Of a stretch of 6,863 nt of DNA, positions 1 to 5,085 are shown one piece after another (position 1 is the first letter of the stretch; every line of letters starts with the position of its first letter). The DNA comes from Candidatus Iainarchaeum sp. GTDB lineage: Archaea > Iainarchaeota > Iainarchaeia > JAGGVJ01. The translations under genes were made by a program, and so were the position numbers. Location of the stretch: contig JAGGVJ010000017.1 in assembly GCA_021158055.1 (NCBI GenBank), positions 1-6,863 on the forward strand. The letters are read 5' to 3'. The notes beneath the pieces are model-generated. The model was not told where the DNA came from, made no database searches, and saw only the letters and a program-made list of their open reading frames with translations.

Positions 1-1043
1 ACGTATGAGTTTCTTTCAATCGCACCTGCGAAAGCAGTGTCAACCCTGACTTTTCCTGAAAGAACTCCGTCAAAGTCAGTGTCGTCGTTTTCAGCAACGA
101 CTTCCTGCGCGACAACTGTGTCGCCCTGGCTCAAAATCATGTAGACTTCGTCGTTTCCGCCAATGTATGTCGGCTGAATATCAGTTATTTCAAGAGTGTA
201 ACCCTCAACTTCAATTGTCTGGCCGACTGCCATGTGGTTTGCTTCCTTGGTTTTGACAAGTTCAACCTTCTGGTCTTCAACGTCAACGGAAGTCACGATG
301 TAAGTATCTCCAAGGAACGGAATTTCAATGTCTGAAATATCGTCCTTGTCCTCGTCAAAGTGCACGAGACCGTCCTGCGAGAACTCGACTGTGTATTCAA
401 TGTCGTTCTTGCCGATTGACATTGCAAGGTTCTGAATGTCCTCGTCAGTGTCATACTCGACATCCGCTTCAACCACTGTGACAGATTCCTCGATGTCCAT
501 CTCAAGGTCTTCCTCGTCCCCGTCGTCATCGTAGTCGACAGTGTATTCGTAGTCATCTACTTTGTTGAGACCGTCGAAATCACTTGGATCAGCTGTTATG
601 TTCTCAAATTCGCTGTCTCCGCTTCCGTCGTCGTTGTCAAAATCGTTGTCGTCAACACTATTGATTTGGGCGTCGTATGTCTTTCCGTCGACAACAATCT
701 GTTCGTCTGCTTCGGTTGACAGGTCAACGAGTTTGTCTGTGACTGTCGGGTCAGAAACTGTTACGTCTCCGACTTCAACGTCTCCAGTTGCTGTAACTGT
801 CATTGTCTGTTCTTTCCATGCAAGGTTTGCAATGGTTGCAGCAATGTTACCGGCAACGACTGCGTCAGAAGCTGCTGCGTCAGCACCAACAACGACAACT
901 GCGTTCGGTTCCATGCTATCTTTATAAAAGAAGTTCTTGTTCAACCCTGCATCCACCTGTGCAAACGCAGTAGCAGCTGTTGCACCCAAAAGTGCGGCAC
1001 CTACTCCGGCTGAAATCAACCTCTTTACATTTATTGATCTCAT
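1..1043 (-). CDS. S-layer protein, N-terminal part (cut by window edge)
   Basis: This gene encodes the main structural protein of the proteinaceous cell envelope. The frame is open from the ATG at 1043 to the left edge, giving 347 residues and no stop. Residues 1-28 form a Sec signal peptide: basic start (MRSINVKR), hydrophobic Ala/Gly-rich core, and likely cleavage after AFA at 28. Residues 46-75 (PNAVVVVGADAAASD, then GNIAATIANLAW) match the conserved N-terminal block of methanogen and DPANN S-layer proteins (S_layer_N family). Another family-like segment is IPFLGDTYIV at 241-250. Residues 128-240 are extremely rich in Asp and Glu. GAGGTGA, about 7 bases upstream of the ATG, fixes the start. 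The C-terminal half lies outside the window. Family assignment is by recognition of the motif, not by a search. Confidence 0.87.
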   Translation of the reverse strand, partial: MRSINVKRLISAGVGAALLGATAATAFAQVDAGLNKNFFYKDSMEPNAVVVVGADAAASDAVVAGNIAATIANLAWKEQTMTVTATGDVEVGDVTVSDPTVTDKLVDLSTEADEQIVVDGKTYDAQINSVDDNDFDNDDGSGDSEFENITADPSDFDGLNKVDDYEYTVDYDDDGDEEDLEMDIEESVTVVEADVEYDTDEDIQNLAMSIGKNDIEYTVEFSQDGLVHFDEDKDDISDIEIPFLGDTYIVTSVDVEDQKVELVKTKEANHMAVGQTIEVEGYTLEITDIQPTYIGGNDEVYMILSQGDTVVAQEVVAENDDTDFDGVLSGKVRVDTAFAGAIERNSY

Positions 1044-1120
1044 ATGGTTTTCACCTCATACATCCTATCATAAACAAAGCCAGTTTACACTACTGACTCA
1101 CTTTTATGAAAGACTAATTG

Positions 1121-1139
1121 TATTTATATATCTTTCGGT
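1121..1139 (-). promoter_or_regulatory. Archaeal BRE/TATA promoter of the S-layer gene
   Basis: Read on the minus strand this is CCGAAAGATATATAAATA: a purine-rich BRE followed directly by a near-ideal archaeal TATA box. Transcription would start about 25 bases downstream, near 1100, giving a leader of roughly 57 bases that carries a strong GAGGTGA ribosome binding site at about 1050-1056. A strong promoter plus strong ribosome binding site fits a very abundant envelope protein. The start site is inferred from spacing. Confidence 0.75.
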
Positions 1140-1140
1140 A

Positions 1141-1345
1141 AAATAAGGGCACAGCAACCGCCTTTCTAACGATATTTGTTGAAACAACTTACTGCTATTG
1201 TCGTATATCCCCATGTCATTACCTAAAAAATCACAAGCATGAATATAATCAAGTCAAAAGCGCATCAAGTTAACAAAAAAGCCAGGTTAACCGCAAAAAG
1301 CCTTAAGCATTAAAAATCCACACCTGCAAAATACAAGATATAATA
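1141..1345. other. Gene-free spacer
   Basis: This lies between the S-layer promoter and the terminator region of the winged-helix gene. I see no reading frame longer than a few codons with a ribosome binding site, and no tRNA-like or other recognisable RNA fold. There is a short GTTGAAACAAC hairpin-like sequence near 1179-1189 and a GGTTAACC palindrome near 1284-1291; neither is long enough to call a site. Confidence 0.5.
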
Positions 1346-1420
1346 AAAATAACGAAAAATTCAAGCAAAAAACTCAGGCAAAATACACTAAAAATTCAAA
1401 GTACGCCTAAAAACAAGCTA
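1346..1420 (-). terminator. Oligo-T termination region of the winged-helix gene
   Basis: On the minus strand, downstream of the stop at 1444, there are several runs of five or six T separated by short spacers (A-runs on the plus strand around 1355-1415). Archaeal RNA polymerase terminates at such oligo-T tracts without needing a hairpin, so the cluster is a plausible terminator that insulates the downstream S-layer promoter. No stem-loop was found. Confidence 0.5.
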
Positions 1421-1443
1421 ATGCCTCTTATCCATACCTTCTT

Positions 1444-2091
1444 TTAATCAACCTTAAAAAGTTTTTTGTTGAACTCGTCAATTTCTTTCTGGTTTTTCAT
1501 TTTCAGTATATAACTGGTATATGAATGAACCATTTCACTCACATCCATCAGTATATCTTGCGCTTCACCCATATTTAAATTAATCTGTTGCGGGTGAAGA
1601 ACCTCCACCACCGACGGTCCCGTGGCAAACAGCAAAGCCAGAACTTTCCTCATTGAAACAGCCACAAACACCACGTCCATGTATGCGTTGTAAACCCCAT
1701 CAACCTCCTCCACGTCAGCTATCTCACACTTTTCAACGACAATTTCGCGGTCGTCATGCATCCTTTTTTCAATTCCCTTTAATTTTTCAACAATCAGCGC
1801 CTCAGACGTGCTCTGGCCCTCGATTATGAAATTGATTTTTATCCCCTCAACTTCAAACTCGTGAACAGGCCCGGGACCCGACTCATCCCCAACCACTGCT
1901 TTTTTTATGGATTCCTTGAGGCGGTATTTTGTGGGGTGGCCGAATTTGTCAATTGTTTTCGTCTTGATCATGCTTTTCAGTTCAGAAAGAAGAACATTGC
2001 CGTTCACATCAAGTTCCTGCTGGAGCTCCATCACGGTTTTTGGGCCGTTAAGCAAAATCATCGCTATTTTTCTTTGAATATCAGAAAACAA
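1444..2091 (-). CDS. Winged-helix DNA-binding protein, unknown target
   Basis: This is a 215-residue protein of unknown role, probably a transcriptional regulator. Residues 5-60 read as a winged helix-turn-helix: helix IQRKIAMILL, then TVMELQQELDV and NGNVLLSELKSMIK as the HTH pair, and a wing through GHPTKYRLK. The rest (about 77-210) is a mixed alpha/beta domain with FEVEGIKINFII and a motif GPSVVEVLHPQQINL at 158-172, followed by a long C-terminal helix. This second domain could bind a ligand or dimerise; I do not recognise it as a named family. The start is TTG: an in-frame TGA directly precedes it, and GGTGG lies 5 bases upstream. The first internal ATG (residue 11) has no ribosome binding site. 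Two direct repeats upstream suggest autoregulation. No membrane segment is seen. Confidence 0.72.
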   Translation of the reverse strand: MFSDIQRKIAMILLNGPKTVMELQQELDVNGNVLLSELKSMIKTKTIDKFGHPTKYRLKESIKKAVVGDESGPGPVHEFEVEGIKINFIIEGQSTSEALIVEKLKGIEKRMHDDREIVVEKCEIADVEEVDGVYNAYMDVVFVAVSMRKVLALLFATGPSVVEVLHPQQINLNMGEAQDILMDVSEMVHSYTSYILKMKNQKEIDEFNKKLFKVD

Positions 2092-2101
2092 TCAAACCAC
2101 C

Positions 2102-2143
2102 AAACAATGCACATGACCACCGAAACAAAACAATGCACGTGAC
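2102..2143. repeat. Pair of 16-bp direct repeats, candidate operator
   Basis: AAACAATGCACATGAC at 2102-2117 and AAACAATGCACGTGAC at 2128-2143 differ at one base and are 26 bp apart start to start. They lie immediately upstream of the TTG start of the winged-helix gene, across its predicted transcription start and leader. This is a typical place for a repressor to block its own promoter. The same stretch also duplicates the GGTGG element on the minus strand, so an alternative reading is a recent local duplication of the ribosome binding site region. Confidence 0.5.
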
Positions 2144-2160
2144 ATGATAATAACACAACA

Positions 2161-2169
2161 TTATATGAT
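2161..2169 (-). promoter_or_regulatory. Possible TATA box of the winged-helix gene
   Basis: The minus strand reads ATCATATAA here. With the usual spacing of about 25 bases, transcription would begin near 2139, within the upstream copy of the direct repeat. The surrounding DNA is very AT-rich, so TATA-like strings are common and the assignment is weak. Confidence 0.35.
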
Positions 2170-2269
2170 ACACAATCTAATAATAATAATATCATAAACC
2201 AGTCTCATTTGCCTTATCTTAACTATTTATTCATTTTATCTTAATTATAACTATCTTTGTTTTTTCTTA

Positions 2270-2641
2270 TTATACAGAGTAACATCTCACAATTAACATC
2301 TTACAATACTTTTTAGTTATATTAAAAATAATAAAAAATATATTTACAAAACTAAAATCCAAATTTTTTACTGAATTAATCAATGATTTATCTTGTGAAC
2401 CTTTTTTTTTATCATGAATATGAAAAAGCTGTAATTTAGAACTATCATACCTATAAATGATTCTATATTTTTCAATACGTTCTTCAAAACAATTTTTAAG
2501 AACATTTTTTAAAGGTTTACCAAGTTCTGGATTTTCTTTTATTTTTTCAATTTTTTTTATTATTTTCTCCTTTGCACTGTTATCTAATTTACTAAGTTGT
2601 CTTTCAAATTTTTCAGTCCACTCAACCACTCTATTTGACAT
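2270..2641 (-). CDS. RelE/ParE-superfamily toxin, probably frameshifted near its C-terminus
   Basis: This is the toxin-like member of the cassette; RelE toxins are mRNA-cleaving ribonucleases acting on the ribosome, while ParE members poison gyrase, and the subtype cannot be told here. The sequence shows the superfamily pattern: WTEKFERQLSKLD, the helix KIIKKIEKIKENPELGKPLK, then IEKYRIIYRYD and LQLFHIHDKKK. The intact family is 85-95 residues, but this frame gives 123. At 2402-2410 a run of nine A (minus strand) follows HD. With eight A the frame would read HIHDKKKVHKINH and stop at 2380, giving 86 residues and a normal RelE-like end. The present tail is Phe/Ile-rich and translates T-tracts that look like a terminator. 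The chosen ATG lies 4 bases after the stop of the preceding gene; a GTG at 2659 is a possible alternative start. Confidence 0.75.
   Translation of the reverse strand: MSNRVVEWTEKFERQLSKLDNSAKEKIIKKIEKIKENPELGKPLKNVLKNCFEERIEKYRIIYRYDSSKLQLFHIHDKKKGSQDKSLINSVKNLDFSFVNIFFIIFNITKKYCKMLIVRCYSV
2324..2338 (-). terminator. Oligo-T tracts after the canonical toxin end
   Basis: On the minus strand there are runs of six T (2338-2333) and five T (2328-2324), about 40 bases past the stop that an unshifted toxin would use. This is a plausible archaeal terminator for the three-gene cassette. In the current frame the same bases encode part of a Phe/Ile-rich tail, which argues that the tail is read-through of untranslated sequence. 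Confidence 0.4.
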
Positions 2642-2645
2642 GTGC

Positions 2646-2969
2646 TCATAAACCCACACTTTTTCTTAAATCCTCGATTGTGCCGCTTTTTAAATTACCC
2701 TCTTTTAATTCTTTATAAGACTGCCAAAACTCTGCATCGCAAAATAGCTCTAAATCATCATCAGTTAAAGAATCAAAGAGGTCTTTATTAACAGATTCAA
2801 TGTTTATGATAAATAACTCTGAATTTTCTAAAACACTAAGCAAGCATTTAGAAACCGTTTGTAATATACCATCTACTTTATCTCCGATAAATCTAAATGC
2901 AGAAAGCATCTGTTCTTCTACTTCCAGCGTATTCAATATCGCTAATTCCAAATTGACCTTATTGTTCAT
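2646..2969 (-). CDS. Small helical protein, candidate antitoxin
   Basis: This is a 107-residue protein with no family I can name. It appears all-helical with many Leu and Glu. Residues 1-60 look like two or three amphipathic helices (EVEEQMLSAFRFIGDKV, then VSKCLLSVLENSELFIINI). An acidic segment, LTDDDLELFCDAEFW, follows at 68-82. The C-terminal TIEDLRKSVGL resembles the short C-terminal helix with which many antitoxins clamp RelE-type toxins; this is inference from position and character only. The gene overlaps the preceding one by 11 bases (ATGAACAATAA), and its stop is 4 bases from the toxin ATG, so the three are surely co-transcribed and probably translationally coupled. A GTGAG element 4 bases upstream supports the start. 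No HTH or AbrB/RHH DNA-binding fold is evident, unlike classical antitoxins. Confidence 0.7.
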   Translation of the reverse strand: MNNKVNLELAILNTLEVEEQMLSAFRFIGDKVDGILQTVSKCLLSVLENSELFIINIESVNKDLFDSLTDDDLELFCDAEFWQSYKELKEGNLKSGTIEDLRKSVGL

Positions 2970-3303
2970 TTAACTCACTCAATTCCACTGCTATTCCTTT
3001 AAGTTCATTCCCTAATCTTATTTTATCATCCGCAGTTAATGCCTCATCTTTATACCTATTTATCACAAGACCAAGTTTCATTATAACCCCTAAAATTGTA
3101 GTTGCTTCTTTAGGCGGTAATTCTGATATCAAATCATTTATGCGGGATGGGTTCGTCTTTATACTACTTATCATTTCTGAATAATCGGGGTCTTTTTTTT
3201 CCATATCCCCCAAAGCTATCAATACATCTCCAGAACTGCTTATTAACTTTGAAAAAGATTTATTAACGACAACCAAATCTTCTTTCTTAAATTTTTTAAT
3301 CAT
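2959..3303 (-). CDS. Small helical protein of unknown function, first gene of the toxin cassette
   Basis: This 114-residue protein is not recognised. It is predicted to be entirely helical: a basic start (MIKKFKKEDL), a helix VVVNKSFSKLISSSGDVLIALGDM (within 11-34), a turn with NPSRIND at 51-57, then ELPPKEATTILGVIMKLGLVINRYKDEALT and a final helix with RLGNELKGIAVELSELNEQ. There are no cysteines, signal peptide or convincing membrane segment. It heads the operon, directly behind the duplicated TATA promoter, and overlaps the next gene by 11 bases. The ATG has no strong ribosome binding site, which fits a short-leader or leaderless first gene. It could be a third component (chaperone-like or regulator) of the toxin locus, or an unrelated cargo gene. 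The coding sequence is AT-rich, unlike the flanking genes. Confidence 0.65.
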   Translation of the reverse strand: MIKKFKKEDLVVVNKSFSKLISSSGDVLIALGDMEKKDPDYSEMISSIKTNPSRINDLISELPPKEATTILGVIMKLGLVINRYKDEALTADDKIRLGNELKGIAVELSELNEQ

Positions 3304-3347
3304 ATTAAAACCAAATCATTTTTATGAACTGTTTGTTATAATCTTAA

Positions 3348-3373
3348 ATTATATACTATGATTATATACTATA
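3348..3373 (-). promoter_or_regulatory. Promoter of the toxin cassette with duplicated TATA element
   Basis: Two tandem 13-bp units, ATTATATACTATG (3348-3360) and ATTATATACTATA (3361-3373) on the plus strand, differ at one base. Read on the minus strand each contains GTATATAAT, a TATA-like element. Usual spacing puts starts near 3326 and 3339, leaving 23-36 bases of leader before the ATG at 3303. Two TATA boxes 13 bp apart could give two start sites or stronger TBP loading. AT-richness of the region lowers confidence. Confidence 0.5.
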
Positions 3374-3499
3374 TATCCTTTTATCCTTTTCTTTATTTTT
3401 ATTATTTTTCTAAATAACACAACTAATCAACCCACCACTTGTTTATATCGGTTTTTAGGTTCACTCCAGAAAACTTAACTCTTAACTGCCCATGAAAAA

Positions 3500-3514
3500 A
3501 GCACATATTTATAG
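3500..3514 (+). promoter_or_regulatory. TATA promoter for a leaderless mRNA of the BofA-like gene
   Basis: The plus strand reads AGCACATATTTATAG: a TATA box (TATTTATA, about 3507-3514) preceded by a purine-rich stretch suited to a BRE. Its centre is about 26 bases before the ATG at 3536, which is where archaeal transcription would begin. The mRNA would therefore start at or next to the start codon, in keeping with the lack of a ribosome binding site there. A second TTTATAT near 3442 is less well placed. Confidence 0.55.
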
Positions 3515-3535
3515 CTATTCCGACAAACTTATTAC

Positions 3536-3910
3536 ATGCTTGAACTTCAAACCACTGCACTCATCATGCGTGCCGCAATACTTGCAACAGGCACAAACAC
3601 TGCAGAAAACGCCGCGGAAACAAGCGCGGCAGATTTGGGGACACAGGCAATCCATTCCCTCCAGCAAAACTGGATGGTGCTGGTTATCGGAATCGCCCTG
3701 ATAGTGGGTGCAGTGATACTCTGGCACGTAATGAAAAACCTGATCGGAAACCTTGTGCTCGGGTTAATCGCCTTTGTGATAATCAAATTCTTATTCGGAA
3801 TACCTCTTCCGTTCGGCGCCACACTGCTTGTGACAGCGATTTTTGGCCTTGCGGGAATAGGGGTCATGCTTATACTCTGGTGGCTCGGGATAATCCCTTC
3901 AGCACCATAA
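3536..3910 (+). CDS. BofA-like integral membrane protein
   Basis: This is a 124-residue membrane protein resembling the archaeal branch of the pro-sigma-K processing inhibitor BofA family. In Bacillus, BofA restrains a membrane metalloprotease; archaea lack sigma-K, so the name marks only homology and the archaeal role is unknown. Residues 1-40 are a polar, Ala/Thr-rich N-terminus that may be extracellular. Three hydrophobic segments follow: about 46-63 (WMVLVIGIALIVGAVILW), 68-88 and 94-118. The signature lies in the last two: NLIGNLVLGLIAFVIIKF, then GIPLPFGATLLVTAIFGLAG, matching the family pattern of an Asn-containing helix, an ip-x-N/G turn and a Gly-rich helix. The chosen ATG has a TATA box 26 bases upstream; an internal ATG at 3566 (residue 11) is the alternative. 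It is transcribed alone, convergent with amrS. Confidence 0.68.
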   Translation: MLELQTTALIMRAAILATGTNTAENAAETSAADLGTQAIHSLQQNWMVLVIGIALIVGAVILWHVMKNLIGNLVLGLIAFVIIKFLFGIPLPFGATLLVTAIFGLAGIGVMLILWWLGIIPSAP

Positions 3911-3995
3911 CGCCATTTGACACGTAACGCCATTTGACACGTAACGCCATTTGACACGTAACGCCATTTGACACGTAACGCCTTTCGACACCGCG
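3911..3995. repeat. 17-bp tandem repeat array (four perfect copies plus one degenerate)
   Basis: The unit CGCCATTTGACACGTAA occurs four times without change at 3911-3927, 3928-3944, 3945-3961 and 3962-3978. A fifth, decayed copy (CGCCTTTCGACACCGCG) occupies 3979-3995. The array begins on the base after the BofA-like stop codon and ends about 30 bases before the amrS stop on the other strand. There are no spacers, so it is not a CRISPR. The unit has no evident dyad symmetry. Seventeen is not a multiple of three, and neither strand has a credible gene here. It could be a slippage-prone minisatellite or a cluster of protein-binding sites. Confidence 0.9.
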
Positions 3996-4024
3996 AACAA
4001 GCCACGACTTACATCACAAACAAA

Positions 4025-5044
4025 TCACGTTTTTATATTCACTTCTGAAAGGCACTTTGTGCATTTGCCGTCTTTCACGTTTCTTACGACTGCCCTGAAA
4101 GTATCCCTTTCAACAAGCAGTTCCCCGCACACAGGGCAAAACGTGTGCTGTTCCACGCCAGGCACGTTCCCGACATACACATATTTGAGGCCTGCCTGCC
4201 CTGCAATGTCACGCGCATGCAAAAGAACATCTTTGGAAGTGGGAGGCACGTCAAGCATGCGGTACACAGGGAAAAAAGCCGAAAAATGAAGGGGGATATC
4301 CGTGCTTACGGACGCGCAAAATTCCGAAACAAACTTCAGGTCAGCGTCGGAATCATTTTTTGTGGGAATGATTAGGTTTGTTACCTCAACGTGGACTCCT
4401 GCCTCAAAAAACCGCTTTATGTTATCCAAAACCGGCTGCAGACGAGCGTTTCCGCATATGTCCCTGTAAAACTTGTCGCTTCCCTTCAAATCAATGTTTA
4501 TGGCATCAAGGAAAGGGATAATCGCCTCGGCTGCCTGCGAAGACATAAAGCCGTTTGAGACAAACACAGTGAAAAGCCCTTCTTCTTTGGCCAGTTTCGA
4601 GCACTCGAAAGCATACTCGAAAAAAATCGTCGGCTCGGTGTAAGTGAACGCAACCCCCTCGCACTTGTTTTGCAAAGCAAGCCTTATTAAATCATGACAA
4701 CTGACAGTCGGCAGGTCAAAGTCTTCCGGGGAAGCCTGGCTTGATTCGTAATTCTGGCAGTGAAGACAGCTCATGTTGCAGCCCACTGTCCCAAGGCTCA
4801 ACACTCTTGAACCGGGATAAAAATGAAACAACGGCTTTTTTTCTATGGGGTCGACCTGCAAAGGAAGCGGGTGCTCAAAAGTCAAGGCATAAAGGGTTCC
4901 GCTGCGGTTCTCGCGCACGCGGCAAAACCCGCGCTTGCCCTCGGGAATGAGACAATTCCGCCGGCACAACTCACACTGGACCGCGTTTCCGTCAACGCGC
5001 CTGTAAAACATCGCCTCTTTCAATAAATCCCCTTCTTCTGCCAT
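4025..5044 (-). CDS. amrS: AmmeMemoRadiSam system radical SAM enzyme
   Basis: This is a 339-residue radical SAM protein, full length for the family. It would hold a 4Fe-4S cluster and cleave S-adenosylmethionine to a 5'-deoxyadenosyl radical; the substrate is unknown. The order is: N-terminal Cys cluster C24, C27, C31, C41 (CELCRRNCLIPEGKRGFC); the conserved VDPIEKKPLFHFYPG at 64-78; radical SAM motif CNMSCLHC with C89, C93, C96; FTYTEPTIFFEY at 133-144; NIDLKG at 183-188; and a C-terminal zinc-ribbon-like pair C303/C306 and C328/C331. Family members often sit with Memo and AMMECR1 proteins, which are not in this window. GGGGTG, about 8 bases upstream of the ATG, supports the start. It follows the EndoQ gene by 41 bases on the same strand with no clear terminator or promoter between, so co-transcription is likely. 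Confidence 0.9.
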   Translation of the reverse strand: MAEEGDLLKEAMFYRRVDGNAVQCELCRRNCLIPEGKRGFCRVRENRSGTLYALTFEHPLPLQVDPIEKKPLFHFYPGSRVLSLGTVGCNMSCLHCQNYESSQASPEDFDLPTVSCHDLIRLALQNKCEGVAFTYTEPTIFFEYAFECSKLAKEEGLFTVFVSNGFMSSQAAEAIIPFLDAINIDLKGSDKFYRDICGNARLQPVLDNIKRFFEAGVHVEVTNLIIPTKNDSDADLKFVSEFCASVSTDIPLHFSAFFPVYRMLDVPPTSKDVLLHARDIAGQAGLKYVYVGNVPGVEQHTFCPVCGELLVERDTFRAVVRNVKDGKCTKCLSEVNIKT

Positions 5045-5085
5045 TTACTGCACACCCCGCAAAAACATTTCTTTCAAAACAAAAC

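Noticed and set aside
293-556. Minus-strand frame inside the S-layer gene
   Set aside because: It is a Thr/Ser/Arg-rich shadow of the acidic S-layer segment in another frame.
562-1146. Two plus-strand frames opposite the S-layer start and promoter
   Set aside because: They are antisense to a gene with a clear signal peptide, ribosome binding site and promoter, and have low-complexity Ser/Thr/Ala products.
1861-2142. Plus-strand frame opposite the winged-helix gene
   Set aside because: It is antisense to a recognisable winged-helix domain and has no ribosome binding site.
3492-3701. Plus-strand frame starting MKKAHIYSYS
   Set aside because: It overlaps the BofA-like gene in another frame, its start lies within the promoter region, and the product resembles no protein family.
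3911-3995. CRISPR array
   Set aside because: The units are directly adjacent with no spacers, and at 17 bp they are too short; no cas gene is nearby.
3547-4005. Minus-strand frame of 152 codons opposite the BofA-like gene
   Set aside because: Its N-terminal repeats (VKWRY-type) come from the 17-bp tandem array and the rest is antisense to a well-supported membrane protein; there is no ribosome binding site.
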